Assembly: GCA_019828545.1 (NCBI GenBank)
Contig: JACVRA010000051.1
Span: forward strand, 186,001-250,000
DNA from: Paracamarosporium sp. OC-R06-R3
Lineage: Eukaryota > Ascomycota > Dothideomycetes > Pleosporales > Didymosphaeriaceae
Direction: 5' to 3'
Length of the DNA: 64,000 nucleotides
Under the pieces are notes generated by a model. That model had not been told where the DNA came from and did no database searches. It saw nothing but the letters and a program-made list of their open reading frames with translations. Positions 33,785 through 43,073 of the stretch are shown here, piece after piece (within the stretch, counting starts at the first letter, position 1; every line of letters starts with the position of its first letter). The position numbers and the translations under genes were made by a program.

Positions 33785-34996
33785 CTAAGCACGGGAATCA
33801 TCTCGCATCTTCTGTAACTCTTCCAATACCCTACTCTTGGACCATGCTTCGTTCAATCCACGGATGAGGAGACTTTGTTCGCTCTCTGGCGCCATCCCTG
33901 CCGTCTCTGGGACGCGCCTGTCCAAATTCGTGGGAAACGGATAACCCTCCGCGACGTTACCAACAAACGCCTTGACCCCGTCGCTCAGCCCCTCTTTCTC
34001 ATGTATTTCCCTCAGCGCATCCCACGTTGCCTCCACAAGCGGATACGTATCAATCATCTCCATAGGCTTGCCAAATGCACTAGATATCTGCAGCAAGTTC
34101 GCCGAGCGCAAGATATCCGTAGAATCATTTTGCCCCGCTGCGTGGAAGAGTGCAGGGTTGAAAAAGAGTCCATCGCCTTGAGAAAGAGGGACCGAGACGT
34201 ATTGCTCCAAGAAGTACTCCTGGAACTCCGGGATTCGATACGCCATGTATCCCTCCTCGAATGTCTGACTAAAGGGCAGTAGCCGTGTGGGTCCGCTTTC
34301 GAGCGGCATGTCCGAATGCGCGACGGCCCCCTGCAGAGTTAAAAACTGCGAAGCAACTTGCAGTGCCCTAGGGAACTTTTCGCAAGATTCGTTGTCTTGG
34401 AAGCCAATGTGGTAGTCGCGATGTGAAATTTGTGCTTTTGCGCCCGGCTTGACAATATTAACCTGGGCTGTGAGGCGGTGATGTGGACCTAGCCACGCGG
34501 AGGAGATGAGTGGCAGCCATGGATTCGAGTAGTATTCAAGGAATGAGTTCGCATCTTGAAGACAGTGTTTGGAGAAAGAGTTCCAAATGCGATCGTTTGC
34601 ACCGGAGCCTGCGAAGTGGTCACCCCTCTTACCGGACCGCTTCTTTTCATCGTCAATAATATTTGTATAGGCGTCATTCACTCTTTCCAAAAGAGTATTG
34701 TCTTTGTATAGGTGTTTCGTTACGAAAACACCAGGTCCTGAGAGCAGAATGTGATACCACTCATCCTGCAGAGCTGAACGTTGATCCGGCGACAACTCGG
34801 AGAACTCAGGGAACTCGTAAATCGGAACATTTGCCTCGATTGACGCTGCAAGGGGGTAATGGAGTGATTTCGATTGTGTTACGAGTTTTTTGAATTCATC
34901 CAGCGATGGAGGCTTGTTCACGGAAAATAGCCGAGGTTCTATCGAAAACTTGCCGTTGGTATGACCGTTCGTCGAAGCTCCGTTTGTGCCGTTCAT
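33785..34996 (-). CDS. Phytanoyl-CoA dioxygenase (PhyH)-family oxygenase
   Basis: 403-aa, intronless Fe(II)/2-oxoglutarate-dependent oxygenase of the PhyH family. The double-stranded beta-helix metal triad is His192 and Asp194 in ISHRDYHIG and His285 in NPALFHAAGQN; Arg297 in DILRSANLL fits the 2-oxoglutarate anchor. The N-terminus is a Gly/Asn/Thr-rich disordered leader. In fungi such enzymes hydroxylate secondary metabolites or lipids. There is no biosynthetic backbone gene next to it, so the substrate is unknown. Two GC-rich palindromes lie 91-145 bp before the ATG. Confidence 0.88.
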   Translation of the reverse strand: MNGTNGASTNGHTNGKFSIEPRLFSVNKPPSLDEFKKLVTQSKSLHYPLAASIEANVPIYEFPEFSELSPDQRSALQDEWYHILLSGPGVFVTKHLYKDNTLLERVNDAYTNIIDDEKKRSGKRGDHFAGSGANDRIWNSFSKHCLQDANSFLEYYSNPWLPLISSAWLGPHHRLTAQVNIVKPGAKAQISHRDYHIGFQDNESCEKFPRALQVASQFLTLQGAVAHSDMPLESGPTRLLPFSQTFEEGYMAYRIPEFQEYFLEQYVSVPLSQGDGLFFNPALFHAAGQNDSTDILRSANLLQISSAFGKPMEMIDTYPLVEATWDALREIHEKEGLSDGVKAFVGNVAEGYPFPTNLDRRVPETAGMAPESEQSLLIRGLNEAWSKSRVLEELQKMRDDSRA

Positions 34997-36313
34997 ATTG
35001 ACAATGTAGTATGGTAGACGGTCGAGAAAGTACTGTAAAGCTGGTGTAGGATTGGAAAAGGACTAAATAGGCACGCGGTCGTCCCTAGCGGGTAATTTTG
35101 CCCGCTCGTGGGTAGTTGCCGCCGCAGCGGCGATTCTTACCGAGCTAGAACGACACTACCCCGCAGATCGAGTTCTCCATGGAATTCTTCCGGTTATAAT
35201 TCTGTACATTTTTCAAATGCATCCAATGACATGTCTTCTTGTCGGAATTTTGAATTATACTGGTATGCATTCGACTAAATCCATTGGATGAGCACCGCTT
35301 AAAAGGAGATTCGCTCGGCTAACATTGAATAGCCTTTCTCTGATAGCCAGAACAGAGCGACGAGCGTGGCTGGTTGACAGAGCTTTCTAGTGTCAATTTG
35401 TGTTTCGTCGCATCTCTAGCCTCCTGCCCATTCGAGAGTTTATGATCAGGTTCCTGAAACCCACCCAAGAGAGTGAAAAGCGGCGCAATTGCCGTGTGAA
35501 TCCTATTCGCCAGGCATTGCTCTCCTTGATATGTTAAATTTCATTATATAGTCGACCGATTTTCCAACCATTGATGCAAATCACAAGTAAATGACTGTCA
35601 GATTTGTTATCTCGTCGAATCGGACGATGTACGGTCAGTCGATTAGGAAAGCTGTTAGTGCTGCAACTCGACAACAAAACCCAATTCATTGGCAAAGGAT
35701 CTTGTTCAGATGTCATCGTAGTATGACGTAGAATGTGAGGCGCACGGTCTATAGAGAAGAGACCTACTCTCCCTCAAGGCCCTGTACATCGAGTGTTTGT
35801 TAGATTCTGTTATCTAACAAGCCTGCCAATCGTTCACTCGTCGGTTACGTAGTAGAAGATCCATGGGTCATAGGACAGAGAACCGTATCAGCCATTGTTC
35901 GTACAAATACCGTATGCGTAACCGTGTCCACAATCGATGCTTTACCGTACATCTAGAAACTGTCGGATAGCGACGGATCCATGTGAAGCTTATGTGTGAA
36001 ATTAGCGAAGAATGTCATTGTTTCATGTAAGAGCATTAGGCTAGTTGGAGACCGCAAGTAGTAAGTAGGCTGCTGCAAACGTTGCCTTGTCATGTTCTCA
36101 CCACTGGTTGACTGACAGCTACGGTATTCGAGTGTTTGGTTCAGACCAAAAGCAAGGAAATCCAGCTACTTGATCAATTCTTGAAGCATATGTCAAATAG
36201 AAGTGAGATTTATGAGGGAACATATAAGGGAGGGTTGGTGGCACAGCTTATAGGCGTTGTGTTGAAGCTTGACTTTGATTCTTCGAAACTCTTACCGCAT
36301 ACGACTATCGAAA
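34997..36313. other. Intergenic with the PhyH promoter
   Basis: About 1.3 kb. The 145 bp nearest to the PhyH start carry the palindromes listed separately. From 35200 to 36300 I see no gene; the frame 36136-36414 overlaps the next gene's 5' end in another frame. Confidence 0.4.
35087..35141. promoter_or_regulatory. Two palindromes upstream of the PhyH-family gene
   Basis: AGCGGG (35087-35092) and CCCGCT (35101-35106) form an inverted repeat with an 8-nt AT-rich spacer, i.e. CGG-N10-CCG. CGCCGCAGCGGCG (35120-35132) is a perfect 13-bp palindrome around a central A, and flanking GGTA (35111-35114) and TACC (35138-35141) are placed symmetrically around the same centre. Paired CGG triplets are the usual targets of fungal Zn2Cys6 regulators. 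No specific regulator is claimed. Confidence 0.55.
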
Positions 36314-36801
36314 ATGTCCGACGTGAGGTTATTCCAAGATCAAATCAACTACTTCCGCAACTTGCAATTCCTCGAAGAGGCTTTCCTATCCGCTGGAGCC
36401 TCGGTATCTTCTAGCGAGATCGAGGGCCCAAAAAAAGGAAACAAGAGGCTCGCTCTTGTGGGCGACGCTGCTCTACGTCTAGCAGTGCTAGACCAATGGT
36501 TTGACAATGATTCTGGACCCAGTAAGTCGAACTTGTATCAATCTACCGAGTAACACTTTACTAACGGTTTGAAGCGGACGGAGAAAATCGTGTAAAGAAT
36601 GTGGGCACGAATGACCATTTGAAGGCTATCGCGACGAAGTGGGAGATGACAAAGTTTGTGACGCAGAACCCTTGCCAGCAAGGAGAATTCCCCAGAGAAA
36701 CACTGGCTGCCACGGTAGAGGTAGTTATTGGTGCAGTATGGCTGGACTCGAATAGGGATATTGTGGTGGTGCAGGGTCTTTTAAAGAAACTGAATGCTTA
36801 G
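36314..36801 (+). CDS. Small RNase III-domain protein
   Basis: 144 aa. Exons are 36314-36521 and 36575-36801; the intron 36522-36574 has GTAAGT, ACTAACGG and GAAG. The domain shows the RNase III pattern: NKRLALVGDAALRLAVLD (RNase III signature helix with the Gly-Asp pair), then VGTNDHLKAIA and the second acidic helix LAATVEVVIGAVWLDS. There is no dsRNA-binding domain and the N-terminus is short, so this is the compact fungal RNase III-like type rather than Dicer or Rnt1. Whether it still cleaves RNA is uncertain: the first signature lacks the usual N-x-x-x-E start. The start is the first good ATG in the domain frame; a further upstream exon is possible. Confidence 0.7.
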
Positions 36802-37700
36802 CGGGAGGCAGGATAGTACGAATGCGGAAATGGCACGTCATCTTTGGGAACATTATACGTCACTCTCTTTCTTAGCTTATTTTTTACCTAGCTTAGTCAT
36901 ATTATGAAACAATATATCGCGCAGTACAATAGCGTATTCACGTTAGAGTAAATTTCTTTGTCTTGACAATAGATGTTAGCTGTTTTGAATGCAACTCACA
37001 ACGAGAAGCGAACATTTTTTTAGCAGAGGCCACAGCGAGCCAATACATACTATAGCTCTTGAATCCAAAGCTTTTAGATGTGGTAGAATTATAGATAATG
37101 GTTCACGAAATTGGGTCCAAGTCGCGTCCCTCTTGGTGTGGCTTCAATGACATATCTGCCTTAACACATAACCTCACCTAAAAGAACCTACAGGATTTGG
37201 TTAACACTCCCGTCTCATAAAGTGTTTTAACTACTTTCAATTGGGCACCGTTAGAGGTGTTAACTGCATTAACGGGAATGACTATTCAGTTCCTTGTTCA
37301 CACTAGCGGAAGCTGGGGATGAGATACTTGAGAGAAATATCTTCTTCATTTCAATAGCTCTGTTACGATAGACTATGTTTATGGTTCTGCATTTAGTACA
37401 GTATTATGTGCTAACTTCGCTTGAAGAGAAGGTGCGGTAGAGGCAATAATAGAGAATACTGATGCTGTAGGCTGTTAATTCAGTTTTTTAATACTTGGCA
37501 TACGCCTAATTTACGATGCTAGATAAGGTGCATGAAGTCCTCCGTTAGCTGAACCTCACAATTAGATCTCATTCACATGTCGTAAAATTTTTGAGGATCA
37601 CACTATGAGTAAGAGATACTAAATATGACTGTTTGTATGGTTCATTCAACTTCTATTGAAGTCAACTCCTTTGCGTTCAGTCCTAGCGACTCTGACTTCC
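36802..37700. other. AT-rich intergenic stretch
   Basis: About 900 bp, clearly AT-rich from 36860 to 37620, with no domain-bearing frame. No repeat ends seen. Confidence 0.4.
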
Positions 37701-40072
37701 TTATTTGTACACTGGCCATGCTCTACCTAGTACCCCTGAGAATTTTCCAGCTTTTCCAGACTTCCCCTCAACACTGTTATCTATTATTGCAGTCCCAATT
37801 CTCTCAACGCCTAGATTCCCCGGCCCAACTGCGCCCCCCAAGCCTCCAGACATGTGCGTCGGATAACTGTCCGGCAGCTCTACCCTGTTGTATGTCGAGA
37901 TATCCACTGGTGGAGGGGGTGGCATTGAAGGCGCGGGTGTCCAGTCTACCCTTATCGATTGATCGCGAGAAAGCTTTTGGTTGTCGAACCAAAGCTCGAA
38001 GCGGATATCAGCTGGCCCTATGATGACGCGTACTTGGTATTCAACTTTGAAGTAGTGTTTTCCGAGGGACCAGAAACGCTTGTTCTTTTCCGTGAATTTC
38101 TTCTCGTCGGCGGAAGAAAGATCGGACGATATTTCACAGAGAACACGGGTGTCAGAGCCCATTTGATCCGGGAGATAGGGTGCATCGAGGTTACATTCAA
38201 TGACACTGGTTGGGAATGCTCTTCTTGGGTCACCCGGAGTTACTTTCTTGATGAAGTTGTGTATGATCGGCTTATCCACTGACACAGGTTCACCCTTTTT
38301 CACTGCGCACCGTCAGTGAATATCTTGAAATCGATTCGACGCGATACTTACCAAACCAAGCGATAGCCTGCATGATGTAAAGCTTTCCATTTAGCTGATC
38401 ACGCACGAGCTGTTTACCCGCATGTTCCGGGTTCTTCTTGTCGTACATGATCTTACACATTGTCCCGTATGAGGAGCGACAGCACCGCCACCCAAGTACA
38501 GAATGACTCGTGATGAGCTTCCTTATGCGGTCTGCAACGAGACCTTTGCACACTGCTAGCTGTGGATCGGGCGCTATGCGTACTGATATCCCGTGTGCAT
38601 TAGGGATGCTCGTTATCTTGTAGTGTTGCCGCAACCGGGTTTGTACGTATGCTGAGTTTCCTAGGCCACCAGAAAGAACAAGATGTGCGACCTGTTCCGC
38701 AGGAAACTTCTGGTACAGGATCTGTAATTGTGTGTCTATGAGTTGAAGCAGTTTGTTTATCTGCTTGTCGAACAGCCGCTGGAGGTCTTCGCGCTTAAAG
38801 GTTACTTCACCGCTACGGATTCCTGCCTCCTCGTTATTATAGGTGTGGGTCAGTTTTGGGATCCCGATGCTAAAGAGTGGTGTGTCATCCGGAGCGCCAT
38901 ACTCGCATTTTACAGCTTGAAAGTCCCGGCTCTTCATCATCTCCCAAGCTGCATCAGCTGGATCAATAGGCAAGGGTTTCACCATATGCGCACGCTCTAA
39001 CCTGTCGCATACAAGCTTTTCAAACTCGTAATCAATCGCTGCACTACCGATAGTTTCACCGAAGACGACGTCGAGTTGCTGCAGGTTTATGGCTTGGTTG
39101 TGAGTTCCAGAAACCCGAAGAACAGAGAGATCGGTTGTACCACCGCCAGCATCGCACACCAAGAGGATGTCGTTTTCGCGGAAGATCCCAGGAGCTTCAG
39201 TTGACACATGTACAGCCGCTGCTTCGGCTTCTGTGAGACCTATGGTCACAATGTGGCCTAGATGCACTCCAAATCCGGCCTCTCCAACAATCACCTTGAA
39301 TCTCTCCACCGTGGGTACTGGTTCCCATGTTGTGGGCACAGAGAATATAAACTCGATCCTCGCTTCTTCCCAGCTCACACCAGACAGCTCACCGCCTAGC
39401 TTGAACGTAAGATACTCGTACATCTTATTGAGATAATCGCGATACCACGTTTCTACTTCAGCCATGGAGGCCGGCGCATTGTCAGGATCCGACTGTTGCT
39501 TTTTGTGTAGGTGGGGCGGTGATAGGAGCGTTTTGAACCATTCTTTGTAGTCCTTGTCTTGGGCAGTCGTTTCAGCGATCGTTTCGGAAAGGAAGCCCCA
39601 GGATGAAGGTGGAGGGTTCGGCAGTGTTGTTGGGTAGACGACGACCGTGGGAACTTTGTTTTCGTTTGCTTGAAAGCGGCCAGGCCATTTTTGAACCCAC
39701 CGAATAGTCTCGCTTCCTATGGAGAGATTGGCGTAGGAGACGCCTGTGCACTGGGAAAGGGGTTAGTAGGAGAGCTGATGGAGACAACAAAATAGTGACG
39801 TAGTAATAATGTGTACAAAAGCGTCCGATTAACAGTAGGATTTGCGTGATCTGGACGTATCTGTCTTCTTTCGCCTGGTTTCGTAATGCAGCCTCGAAGA
39901 GCAACATTTTGCCACGTGATATAAAATCATGGAAGTGCGCTAAACCTGTGGTCCGGTCCTCGGCTCGGCCCTTCCACTCGCCTCCGGAAACCCCATCGAT
40001 TATACGTACAGTCATGCCCAAATCAATTCCAATCACCATATGCGGCTTCTCGCCCTCCACTACTCCGTTCAT
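37701..40072 (-). CDS. HSPA12-like Hsp70-family ATPase
   Basis: 687-aa actin-fold ATPase related to HSPA12/Hsp70. Exons are 40072-40010, 39750-38352 and 38302-37701; introns are 39751-40009 (259 nt) and 38303-38351. Splicing gives the phosphate-1 motif VIGIDLGMTCTGVSYANL. LLVCDAGGGTTDLSVLRV is the phosphate-2 motif and HLVLSGGLGNSAYVQTRL the adenosine motif. The region after about residue 485 replaces the canonical Hsp70 substrate domain with a beta-rich segment and a Pro-rich tail (PAPSMPPPPPVD), as usual for fungal members. The long first intron stays open in the exon 1 frame for a further 438 nt past the donor, so an unspliced message would encode a different protein. Substrate and partners unknown. 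Confidence 0.88.
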
Positions 40073-40814
40073 CTTTGCGGTATTCCTCGTTAGCTGCTGT
40101 CGTTCAGCCTTGTTGTAGCGAAATTGATGGGTAGGCTGAACTCCTTGATGCTATAAGATAACGCAGGCTGCGTCCGACCCCGTGTAACAAGGCTCAAAGA
40201 GCTCAGCCTCAGCCTTGCTGCACAAGAGCTGCAGCTAGTCTCTAGGCATATTATTCGGTGTGGGTCGTTGGCCTATCAGAACATATGAGCAATGATCGGG
40301 GCGTATTGGGGGCCGAAGGATTGATGCAGGGTGGGACCAGATCCGAGCGGGCTAGCAGTATCAATTGACTCAAGCAAGGAGTTTTCACCGAGCAGGAAGC
40401 ATTTAGATGTACCAGGAGCGATGAAAAGGGGGAAGTTGGGATGGAGGATGTAACGTGAACGTAGGTTTCCTGACCGGGAACCGTTTGATTGCGCTGCATG
40501 CATATATGAGTTGTGCTGTGCCGCAAAGGTTGTACGGTATGGCGGGCAGTGCTAAAAGGCTGTATTTGTGTCTGATTTGGCTTACGACGTACAGATCAGC
40601 TCCATTAGTGCATACGTGTGGCTTGATTTACATAACCCAGGACGCGAGCGTGTCAGGCTGTGGGTTCCCTCTTTCTCCTCACCCTCTGTCGCCACGGATT
40701 CCAAGGAAGGAACTCATCCATTTGCGGCTTTGGACGAGTTTAAAGATTTTACAGTGTATCTGTCATCGTCACCCTTCACTTATCGTTCGATTTTTGCGCC
40801 TTGTTCGAATCGCG
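40073..40814. promoter_or_regulatory. Divergent intergenic region, HSPA12-like / single-pass protein
   Basis: 742 bp. The open frame of the plus-strand gene continues upstream to 40455, but that part is Cys/Pro-rich with no domain and is treated as 5' flank. Confidence 0.35.
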
Positions 40815-42354
40815 ATGGCTGATCCTAAAGATGCAACTGCAGTCGTTACTGTACCTATGAAGGATCCGTTTCAACCGCTCACATTTTATGAATTTAAAAC
40901 TTCTCAGCTCGGGAACATCGATGCGCGTAGATTGTGGTATAACCTCGACGGAATTGCTCTCGATAAGTTGTCGGCAGCGCCCATGGATTCGTCATCTCTG
41001 GTTCCTTCTCTGACCACTTCGGTTATATCCACTGCGAAAGTCGATGGCAAAGTCAATTCTACTAGTACCCTGTTTCTTGTTTATACACCCGTCCCGGCCG
41101 ACCATCTTAGTGGTCGTTTAGATTTCTGGTCGACGATCTCTGGGGTCGCAGAACCACCCCATATCACGTCGTTTTTTGGTGCAACCCCGGCTTCAAGCAC
41201 AGCAGTTCCAAATCGCACTTCTTTAGGATCTAGTACCGAGCCCTTCGCAAGTGAAGCTCCTCCCGTCACTACGCCTCCAACATCTTCGTCCATTCCCGTT
41301 CCTTCCACACTTGTTGCCGGATCAAAGAGCGATGGAGTTTCGAGTGGAGCAGTAGCAGGAGTCGCAATTGGATGTCTTGTAGCAGGAGCGCTAATTGCTG
41401 GCCTGCTCGTCTGGTTCTGCATGAAGCGCAGAAAGCCCACGGGTCGTGTGCGAGACTCCGAGGCGAGCAGGGTAGCCTTGATGCACCAGGAGAAAGGCCC
41501 TGTGGCCAAGACCGTGTCTGTGTTGAGTGGAAGCCCGATTGCTTCAGCGCTAGAAAACGGCCTCCCGCAACCTTTAGAGGATAAAGCTATCTCCGGCGAG
41601 ATTTCCAAGATCAGCAATTTGATCAAGAACCATGTGCAGAGCTACTACCATACACGCACTGTCAGCCCCGGCATGATTGATTACGATGATCTCCAAGCTC
41701 TTGGGGAAAACCTTCCTGTCTCTGTGGGAACACTTAGTACACTGCTCAACAACTCTGCGACCAGGGAGATAGCCCTCAGATTTTGCCTAGCTTGGGTTGT
41801 TACATCACGGATTCAGCCGAACTATTCTTCTAACACGACGTTCCTACCCCCAGAGGTCGCCAAATGCATCCAGTCGATGAATCACACAGAAAACGGATCA
41901 CGAGGTACGGTGTTATTCCTAAATTCATCTGTGACACTAACATACTTCCTTAGTTCCTCCTCTGTTCTATGCTAAGTGGCGCGCGCTCACTTCGGAGCTT
42001 TTACAGTCTACATACGTTCACAACCCCTTCTCAGCTGGTGACGGTCGAGTTCATAACATACAAGCCGCTGCAACACTTCTGGACAACGTGTTGCGGCCAT
42101 TTGCTGATTCTCGCATGGACGATGGAGCGCGCACTCGAAATTTGGAGGAGATCCTCAAACGGTCAGCTCAGTTTGCCTTCACGCTGTTTTCGCAGCCGAC
42201 TACTTGGGATTTTGACTGGCAGAATGAACAAGGCGTAAAGTCAGGCAGCCTCTGCATCTTTCCCGCTCTTGTGCAAGTTGCAGATGAGAACGGGGAGCCT
42301 ATCAACCCACCACGGGCATTCAGCGAGGCTGTAAACCGTCGCCTTGATGAATGA
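40815..42354 (+). CDS. Single-pass (SKG6-like) membrane protein with conserved cytosolic domain
   Basis: 496 aa. Exons are 40815-41904 and 41954-42354; the intron 41905-41953 (GTACGG..ACTAAC..TTAG) joins NGSR to VPPLFYAKWRAL. Residues about 120-177 are Ser/Thr/Pro-rich and probably O-glycosylated. A single helix (about 178-202, AVAGVAIGCLVAGALIAGLL) is followed by basic FCMKRRK, so the N-terminus is outside. No classical signal peptide. The cytosolic part (about 265-496) is folded: ISNLIKNHVQSYY, IALRFCLAWVVTSRIQ, FADSRMDDGARTRNLEEIL, WDFDWQN. The same TM-plus-domain pattern recurs in filamentous ascomycetes as far as I recall. Function unknown. Confidence 0.8.
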
Positions 42355-43073
42355 GGAAGCTGGAACTGACGGACATATTCAATCTTTACTTTTGTTTACA
42401 TTTTATCTCCAACATGGATTGAGTGTTTCATCCCAGTTTCTGCTTTTTGGGGCCAAAAAGCAACCGTTCAGGATCCTAGCGGGGCGTTCCTCTAATTGTT
42501 TCGCGTGGTGCACACGGGTGCCCGAGCGAGGTTAATCAGCCCCCAAAGAGTAGACAGCTTTTGGAACGTTCATTTTTAAGAGCTTCCATTGGCGTAACAA
42601 TATCTATTTCCGGTGACACATCATGATGTCTCATGCAGACCCAATGCACGCATATGGCCACCAGGCTGCGAAATGATACGTTGTCATCCAATGAACGTTC
42701 CTTCCGTGCCGTTCGGGTACAAGCGTATCGGCTGCATGCTTCTGCTCCACTTTGTGCCACCCGCCCGTTCGTACAGCTCACAGCCTTCTTTCGCTCCTTG
42801 TTGATCCCATCACATTCAGGGCACGGGCTGTGTTTGCACGGCTACTGCGCATCTCATCGGGGTTACCAGCCTTTGTCGGCCCTATCAGTGACTCTCCCAC
42901 TAGGACTACCTATTTCTGTCGGTAGCTAAGAGCATCTGAGCCGCGGAGGCGTGCCTCGAGCTTATGTTTCATCTACCGTTTGCCTTCTCTCAACCGTCTG
43001 CCATCGCGCACGAGAGCTGCCGCAACACGTTTCATTACATGGCCACCTAGTCGGTACGTTCATACTGAACGAA
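42355..43073. other. Intergenic, no gene supported
   Basis: About 720 bp. The downstream gene's frame is open back to 42951, but without an ATG before 43074. A small separate 5' exon cannot be excluded. Confidence 0.35.
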
